Shown piece after piece: positions 5,837 to 9,436 of a stretch of DNA of 9,436 nt (positions are counted from its first letter, which is position 1; every line of letters starts with the position of its first letter). This DNA comes from Ignavibacteriota bacterium (GTDB taxonomy: Bacteria > Bacteroidota > Ignavibacteria > UBA10030 > SZUA-254). The translations under genes and the position numbers were made by a program. The stretch is from positions 1-9,436 of the forward strand of contig JACPVN010000206.1 of assembly GCA_016191715.1 (NCBI GenBank), given 5' to 3'. The notes beneath the pieces were generated by a model. That model made no database searches, was not told where the DNA came from, and saw nothing but the letters and a program-made list of their open reading frames with translations.

Positions 5837-6094
5837 TTAATAGGCAAAGACATCCATCGAAACAGACTTCACGGGTTTAGTTTTTCCATGAACGATAAGT
5901 CGGACTTTCTCTGTCGTTTCCCTGCTAAAGATTCGTTCGCCGCAACGGGAACAAATTTCTGCCGGAATGTTTTTCACGAGAAGATGCTTCCGCTCAATTT
6001 CAAATGCTTCACGTAGTACAGAATGACTAAACTCTGTAGAACCACAGACATGACATAGTGCATATTTTTCACTCCGTTTCGCCCGTTCACCCAT
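5837..6094 (-). CDS. YgiT-type zinc-finger protein (MqsA N-domain-like)
   Basis: This 85-residue protein has two CxxC pairs, Cys14-Cys17 (CHVCG) and Cys48-Cys51 (CSRCGE), in the pattern of the YgiT-type zinc finger, the N-terminal domain of the antitoxin MqsA. It ends in the family-like MDVFAY and lacks the C-terminal helix-turn-helix that lets full MqsA bind its operator. Short proteins of this type are often paired with DUF4258 or MqsR-like toxins and may neutralise them by direct binding. The ATG at 6094 is the only usable start: an in-frame TGA precedes it directly and no other in-frame start lies before the first cysteine. The first ten residues (MGERAKRSEK) are unlike the family, being encoded by an octamer repeat that covers the start. 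Nineteen bases separate it from the lipoprotein stop. Confidence 0.85.
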   Translation of the reverse strand: MGERAKRSEKYALCHVCGSTEFSHSVLREAFEIERKHLLVKNIPAEICSRCGERIFSRETTEKVRLIVHGKTKPVKSVSMDVFAY

Positions 6095-6104
6095 TCACCG
6101 TTTC
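6073..6104 (-). repeat. Four-unit octamer repeat over the zinc-finger gene start
   Basis: Read on the minus strand, four consecutive 8-base units occur: GAAACGGT, GAATGGGT, GAACGGGC and GAAACGGA, consensus GAA-(A/T/C)-(C/G)-GG-N. The start codon of the zinc-finger gene lies inside the second unit, and units three and four are coding. Gain or loss of one unit would shift the reading frame, because eight is not a multiple of three. The units are not identical, so slippage should be slower than at a perfect microsatellite. Confidence 0.55.
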
Positions 6105-6113
6105 GTTAAATTA

Positions 6114-7667
6114 CTACGGGCTTACCGCATCCAACTGCACGGTACGAGTTACAGTTTGTCCACCAAGAACTACAACATTCTGTTCTATTTGACTCATGAA
6201 TGCATCGCCGGTGTCAAGTATTCCGTTGTTGTTAACATCGAGATACACCTGCACGCATCGTCCGCCGGCAAGTGCGTTGCTGAACGTATGTGAGTTCGGA
6301 GTTCCTGCGCTGAGCGTAACACCGGTGTATGTTCCTGTGCTTTGGGCCGGAGTTCCAACACCGCAATCTTTAAGAATGAAACGTAGTGTACCGGTTAATC
6401 CGCACGCAGGACCTGTACAGGTAACGTCTATCACTGCATTGCCGGTGGTTGGTGTTCCGCCGCAGAAGAGACAGGAAATATCAAGTGAAATATTTGCATC
6501 GTTGTATGCGATGATATTTACATTCTGTGCTGAGATGGTTGCCTGTTGTCCGGGTTGTGCGGGGTCGGTCAAAACCAAATCGAACGAATATGTTCCGGGA
6601 CCGAGATTGGGTATTTGATACGTACCTGCAGAACAACTTACATTGTAATTTCCTGCCGAAGGTCCGTTTGCAGTAATGCTGATGTTTCCGCCTGTCGGAC
6701 AATTTGCCCCACCGTTCACAGTCCAGTTGATTGTTGCTGAACCGACCATCGGTCCGGTAATGAAATCAAGATTCACATTTGCTGTTTGATTTGTAAGAAT
6801 GGTAATGCTTTCTACGCGCTGACTGAGAAGTGTATTTCCCGCATCTAGCAAGTCGGCAACCATCGTGTAAGTTCCTGATGGAATATTGTTCATTGTTAAT
6901 TGCCCGTTCGAGCATGGTTCAATCATTGGCGAAAGATTTCCGACTGTGAGACGTACGCTTGTGGAATTCGCGCTCGAACATCCTGTGCTTGCAACTTGTC
7001 CGTCAATCGTCCACGCAAAATGAAGTGAGCCGATAATCAGCGGCGCGTTGAAATTGATCGGAAGCATCAGGTTCTGATTTGCCGCGACATAAATAGATTG
7101 ATTAATCGTCGAAAGAACATTGTTCGAGGGGTCAAGCAGTTCGGCTGTGAATGTGTGATTTCCAGCCGTGATGTCGGAGAGCGTGTACGCGCCGTCTCCG
7201 CACGTGCGAAGAACCGGCGAATAGCCATCAACCGTAATGCGTGCTTGAGATGAATTCACCTGCGGGCATAACAAGTTTGGGGCTTGACTGTTAATCGTCC
7301 ACGCAACATTGATGTCTCCATGTCCGATGGAAATTGTTACGGGAATTGTCACTGTACGAACCGGGTCGGATGCATCCTGAACCGTTATCGAAGTTGTTCC
7401 GGCGGCTTTCGGCGTTACCGTGAGAACTCCAATTGTTGCAATTGTTGCCGTGCAAAACGTGGTGTCGGGTCCGACTTGAATCGAGTAAGGAGTCTGTCCT
7501 CCGGAAACAGCAACTGACCCAACCATTCCTGTTGAAATACTGAGCGCCGCTGGTTCTGCAAGGAGCGGAGTCGTATCAATCGGAATGTCATCTTCACATG
7601 AAATAAAGATGAGACTGCTTGCGAGAAGTAGGAACACACTATATGATAAGAGTAATATTTTTTTCAT
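6114..7667 (-). CDS. Large modular lipoprotein with three cysteine-paired beta repeats
   Basis: This 517-residue exported protein was not recognised as any named family. Residues 1-23 form a lipoprotein signal ending FIS before Cys24; EDD follows the cysteine, an acidic stretch like the surface-export signals of Bacteroidota lipoproteins. Residues about 38-114 form an Ig-like domain (GGQTPYSI, TVTPKAAGTTSITVQD). Three tandem modules of about 93-96 residues start at Gly117, Gly213 and Gly309. Each has a W-T-(I/V) strand, a cysteine pair exactly 22 apart (134/156, 230/252, 323/345), G-x-Y/L-x-(L/M/I) and a late (E/D/V)LL or VLTD strand. The C-terminal part (about 409-517) has further cysteines and an EF-hand-like calcium loop, DVNNNGILDTGD (477-488). 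GGGAAG eight bases before the ATG supports the start. A surface adhesion or structural role is inferred; no catalytic motif is seen. Confidence 0.8.
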   Translation of the reverse strand: MKKILLLSYSVFLLLASSLIFISCEDDIPIDTTPLLAEPAALSISTGMVGSVAVSGGQTPYSIQVGPDTTFCTATIATIGVLTVTPKAAGTTSITVQDASDPVRTVTIPVTISIGHGDINVAWTINSQAPNLLCPQVNSSQARITVDGYSPVLRTCGDGAYTLSDITAGNHTFTAELLDPSNNVLSTINQSIYVAANQNLMLPINFNAPLIIGSLHFAWTIDGQVASTGCSSANSTSVRLTVGNLSPMIEPCSNGQLTMNNIPSGTYTMVADLLDAGNTLLSQRVESITILTNQTANVNLDFITGPMVGSATINWTVNGGANCPTGGNISITANGPSAGNYNVSCSAGTYQIPNLGPGTYSFDLVLTDPAQPGQQATISAQNVNIIAYNDANISLDISCLFCGGTPTTGNAVIDVTCTGPACGLTGTLRFILKDCGVGTPAQSTGTYTGVTLSAGTPNSHTFSNALAGGRCVQVYLDVNNNGILDTGDAFMSQIEQNVVVLGGQTVTRTVQLDAVSP

Positions 7668-7703
7668 ATCCGATTCTTCCCGGGTAATACATCAAGAAAT
7701 AAA

Positions 7704-7715
7704 GCCCCGACGGGC
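7704..7715 (-). terminator. Possible weak terminator between fbp and the lipoprotein gene
   Basis: On the minus strand GCCC-GTCG-GGGC forms a four-base-pair GC stem followed by TTTATTTCTT, 73 bases after the fbp stop and 37 bases before the lipoprotein ATG. It could attenuate read-through from fbp, but the stem is short. An 8-base T-run (7771-7778 on the + strand) and a 12-base palindrome ACAAAATTTTGT (7727-7738) share this 120-base gap; I assign them no function. Confidence 0.3.
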
Positions 7716-7787
7716 AGAATGAAGGTACAAAATTTTGTTGAGGGTATCAATAAAGTTTTACAGAAAAATATTTTTTTTATTGAAGGA

Positions 7788-8798
7788 CTAACGATTTCCG
7801 GACAAAAATTCTTCACAAATCAGCACATCTTCCTCACTTCCGAGAAATACAGGAGTATGCTGATGCAACGCTGTCGGTTGAACTTGAAGAATGCTGTGTT
7901 TTCCGTTACTGGAACGCCCGCCTGCCTGCTCAATAATAAATGCCATCGGATTACATTCATAACAAAGCCGCAATTTTCCTTCGGGATTATTTTTGTCGCC
8001 GGGGTACGCAAAGATGCCGCCGTAGAGCAACGTCCGGTGCGCATCGCCCACCATCGTACCGATGTACCGAAGCGAATACGGGCGATTGGTTGTTTTATCT
8101 GTTTCTTTGAGATAATCAACAAAGTATTTCATTCCGTCATCCCAATTTCGATAATTCCCTTCGTTCATACTGTAGATTTTTCCTTTCTTCGGAACGCGGA
8201 TATTTTCATGCGAAAGCAAAAACTCACCAACCGACGGGTCGAGCGTGAATCCATGCACACCTCTCCCGGTAGTATAGACAAACATGGTGCTTGTTCCATA
8301 AATAATATATCCGGCGGCAAGTTGTTTATATCCGGGTTGAAGACAATCCTCAAGTGTTCCTTTTCCTTCTTTTGAAACGCGTTCGTAAATTGCAAAGATT
8401 GTCCCCAGCGTAATGTTCGCATCAATGTTTGATGAACCATCGAGCGGGTCGAACAGGAACACATACTTACCTGCTTTGTAATGGTCGGGGATGTGAAGAA
8501 TATCTTCATTCTCTTCCGATGCCATTACACAGACATGACCGCCATGGTCCATCGCACGATATACTGTCTCATCCGCGAACTCATCAAGTTTCTTCACAAC
8601 ATCTCCACTTACATTGAGGCGATGTGTTGTTCCGAGAATGTTCACAAGGCCTGCTTTACTAACTTCGCGCCAGACTAGTTTAGCGGCAAGAGATAAATCA
8701 TGCAGTAAGCCGGTAAATTCTCCGGTCGCGTTCGGGTGCAGTTGTTCCTGCTCGTTGATGAACCGTTCGAGCGTCATAAATTTTTTGGTTGATGTCAT
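7788..8798 (-). CDS. fbp: Class I fructose-1,6-bisphosphatase
   Basis: This cytosolic Mg-dependent enzyme hydrolyses fructose 1,6-bisphosphate to fructose 6-phosphate, the committed step of gluconeogenesis. The 336-residue product is typical of class I FBPases (about 330-340). Landmarks are MTLERFINEQ near the N-terminus, ATGEFTGLL, the metal-binding acidic MASEENED (Glu95-Glu96) and DPLDGSSNID (117-126), and the substrate-loop signature KLRLCYECNPMAF (275-287), with Cys where Leu or Met is usual. The frame is open to an ATG at 8867, but those 23 extra residues do not resemble the family and lie upstream of the predicted transcription start, so the ATG at 8798 is chosen. The ATG at 8777 is also possible. 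It is transcribed divergently from etfB. The product call is near certain; the start is less so. Confidence 0.95.
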   Translation of the reverse strand: MTSTKKFMTLERFINEQEQLHPNATGEFTGLLHDLSLAAKLVWREVSKAGLVNILGTTHRLNVSGDVVKKLDEFADETVYRAMDHGGHVCVMASEENEDILHIPDHYKAGKYVFLFDPLDGSSNIDANITLGTIFAIYERVSKEGKGTLEDCLQPGYKQLAAGYIIYGTSTMFVYTTGRGVHGFTLDPSVGEFLLSHENIRVPKKGKIYSMNEGNYRNWDDGMKYFVDYLKETDKTTNRPYSLRYIGTMVGDAHRTLLYGGIFAYPGDKNNPEGKLRLCYECNPMAFIIEQAGGRSSNGKHSILQVQPTALHQHTPVFLGSEEDVLICEEFLSGNR

Positions 8799-8838
8799 CG
8801 GGTGCTTTTTCTTTGATAGAATATGTTGTTGGCGTGAA

Positions 8839-8867
8839 AATGTAGCAAAAGGAATCCAGTTTATCAA
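8839..8867 (-). promoter_or_regulatory. Candidate fbp promoter, sigma70-like
   Basis: On the minus strand TTGATA (8862-8867, five of six consensus bases) and TACATT (8839-8844, four of six) lie 17 bases apart. The same stretch also reads TTTG-N20-TA-N2-TTTT, close to the Bacteroidota -33/-7 consensus. Transcription would start near 8832, which places the upstream ATG (8867) outside the message and supports the ATG at 8798. The rest of the 286-base gap to etfB holds the etfB promoter and AT-rich leaders. Confidence 0.5.
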
Positions 8868-8999
8868 ACGCCCGTTTTCGTTTTACGAATTGACAGTGTT
8901 CAATAGATATAGAGTGTAGGGTGTTGAGAGGAGAGGAAAACGTATTTTTGAATTTTTCATTTTGGCTTTTGTTTACAACCCGTAGAGAATTGATTGTTT

Positions 9000-9028
9000 T
9001 TGTCTATTTTGGCAATCATAACTATATT
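9000..9028 (+). promoter_or_regulatory. Candidate etfB promoter, sigma70-like
   Basis: TTGTCT (9000-9005, four of six consensus bases) and TATATT (9023-9028, five of six) are separated by 17 bases. Transcription would start near 9035, leaving a leader of about 50 bases before the ATG at 9085. No Shine-Dalgarno sequence is seen in that leader (ACTGAAACTACATCC). The promoter is pattern-based only, but strand and distance fit the gene. Confidence 0.5.
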
Positions 9029-9084
9029 GGGTCGAAAATTTTAGCACTTCTCTTTATAACCACTCAGAAACTGAAACTACATCC

Positions 9085-9436
9085 ATGAAGATAGCAATTT
9101 GTATCAATCATGTGCCGGACACAGAAACAAAAGTGAAGCCAGGTACCGATAGAAAAACTATTGATAAATCAGGCGTAAACTCTATTCTCAATCCCTACGA
9201 TGAATTTGCCATTGAAGCGGGACTCAAACTAAAAGAACAATTTGGCGGAGAAACGTTTGCCCTTTCGCTCGGCGGCGATACACACAAGGAGACACTCCGC
9301 AAAGCGCTTGCAATGGGAGTCGAGAAAGCCGTTCTCCTCAAAGACGATTCTGTCCGTGATTCTTTTTCAGTTGCGTATGCGCTTGCAGAAGAATTGAAAC
9401 AGCGCTCTCCCGATTGCGTTCTCTTTGGAAAACAAT
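9085..9436 (+). CDS. etfB: Electron transfer flavoprotein beta subunit, 3'-truncated by window edge
   Basis: The reading frame opens at ATG 9085 and runs off the right edge after 117 codons of an expected 250 or so. The N-terminus MKIAICINHVPDTETKVKPG is the FixA/EtfB beta-strand plus VPDT motif. It is followed by the family blocks NPYDEFAIEAGLKLKE, GGETFALSLGG, ETLRKALAMGVEKAVLL and, at the edge, PDCVLFGKQ. EtfB pairs with EtfA to form the soluble FAD/AMP-containing heterodimer that carries electrons from acyl-CoA and other flavin dehydrogenases to the membrane quinone pool through ETF-QO; some branches bifurcate electrons. etfA usually follows directly but would lie outside the window. The bifurcating and non-bifurcating types cannot be told apart from this fragment. 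Confidence 0.93.
   Translation, partial: MKIAICINHVPDTETKVKPGTDRKTIDKSGVNSILNPYDEFAIEAGLKLKEQFGGETFALSLGGDTHKETLRKALAMGVEKAVLLKDDSVRDSFSVAYALAEELKQRSPDCVLFGKQ

Noticed and set aside
7727..7738. Perfect 12-base palindrome ACAAAATTTTGT upstream of the lipoprotein gene
   Set aside because: Low-complexity AT palindromes of this size are expected by chance in AT-rich intergenic DNA; no second copy seen in the window.
7719..8375. 218-residue + strand ORF
   Set aside because: It is antisense to fbp, resembles no family, and has no start context; a shadow of the fbp codons.

Overview
The window reads as a chromosomal segment of a free-living, heterotrophic bacterium with roughly 43% GC. Start codons mostly lack strong Shine-Dalgarno sequences. 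The protein set is a CreD homologue, a class I fructose-1,6-bisphosphatase, an ETF beta subunit, a 'CEDD' lipoprotein and a M1-like metallopeptidase. Together this fits the Bacteroidota/Ignavibacteriota/Chlorobiota (FCB) assemblage. That placement is inference from protein style; no rRNA or other marker is present.

Layout. Bases 1-829 (+) hold the 3' end of a TPR/HEAT-repeat protein. A 345-base gap follows, with a TGTCATTCC-bounded inverted-repeat element. creD (1175-2485, +) converges on a minus-strand block. Its nearest member is a Rid-family gene (2526-2930), whose last codons form one arm of a perfect 20-bp terminator hairpin. The Rid gene overlaps an aspartate/glutamate racemase gene by ATGA (2927-3622). 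Upstream is a secreted M1-like zinc peptidase without the GAMEN motif (3717-5135). Next come three small genes, DUF2283, DUF4258 and a YgiT-type zinc finger (5343-6094), resembling a toxin-antitoxin cassette. They lie 19 bases behind a 517-residue modular lipoprotein gene (6114-7667). The last minus-strand gene is fbp (7788-8798). It diverges from etfB, of which only the first 117 codons are present (9085-9436, +).

How the genes relate. fbp (gluconeogenesis) and etfB (electron transfer from flavin dehydrogenases) are housekeeping genes with recognisable sigma70-like promoters in the shared gap. The racemase and Rid genes are translationally coupled and probably act together on amino-acid or enamine/imine chemistry. 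The peptidase and lipoprotein are exported. The middle of the window (about 3.6-6.1 kb) looks accessory: several unrelated short repeat families sit in its intergenic DNA, one of them over a start codon, next to the small TA-like genes.

No tRNA, rRNA, CRISPR array, transposase or phage gene was seen. Nothing here is clearly a new large system. The items most worth a second look are the three-gene zinc-finger/DUF4258/DUF2283 cassette with its octamer repeat over the start codon, the cysteine-paired tandem modules of the lipoprotein, and the terminator encoded in the Rid gene's C-terminus.
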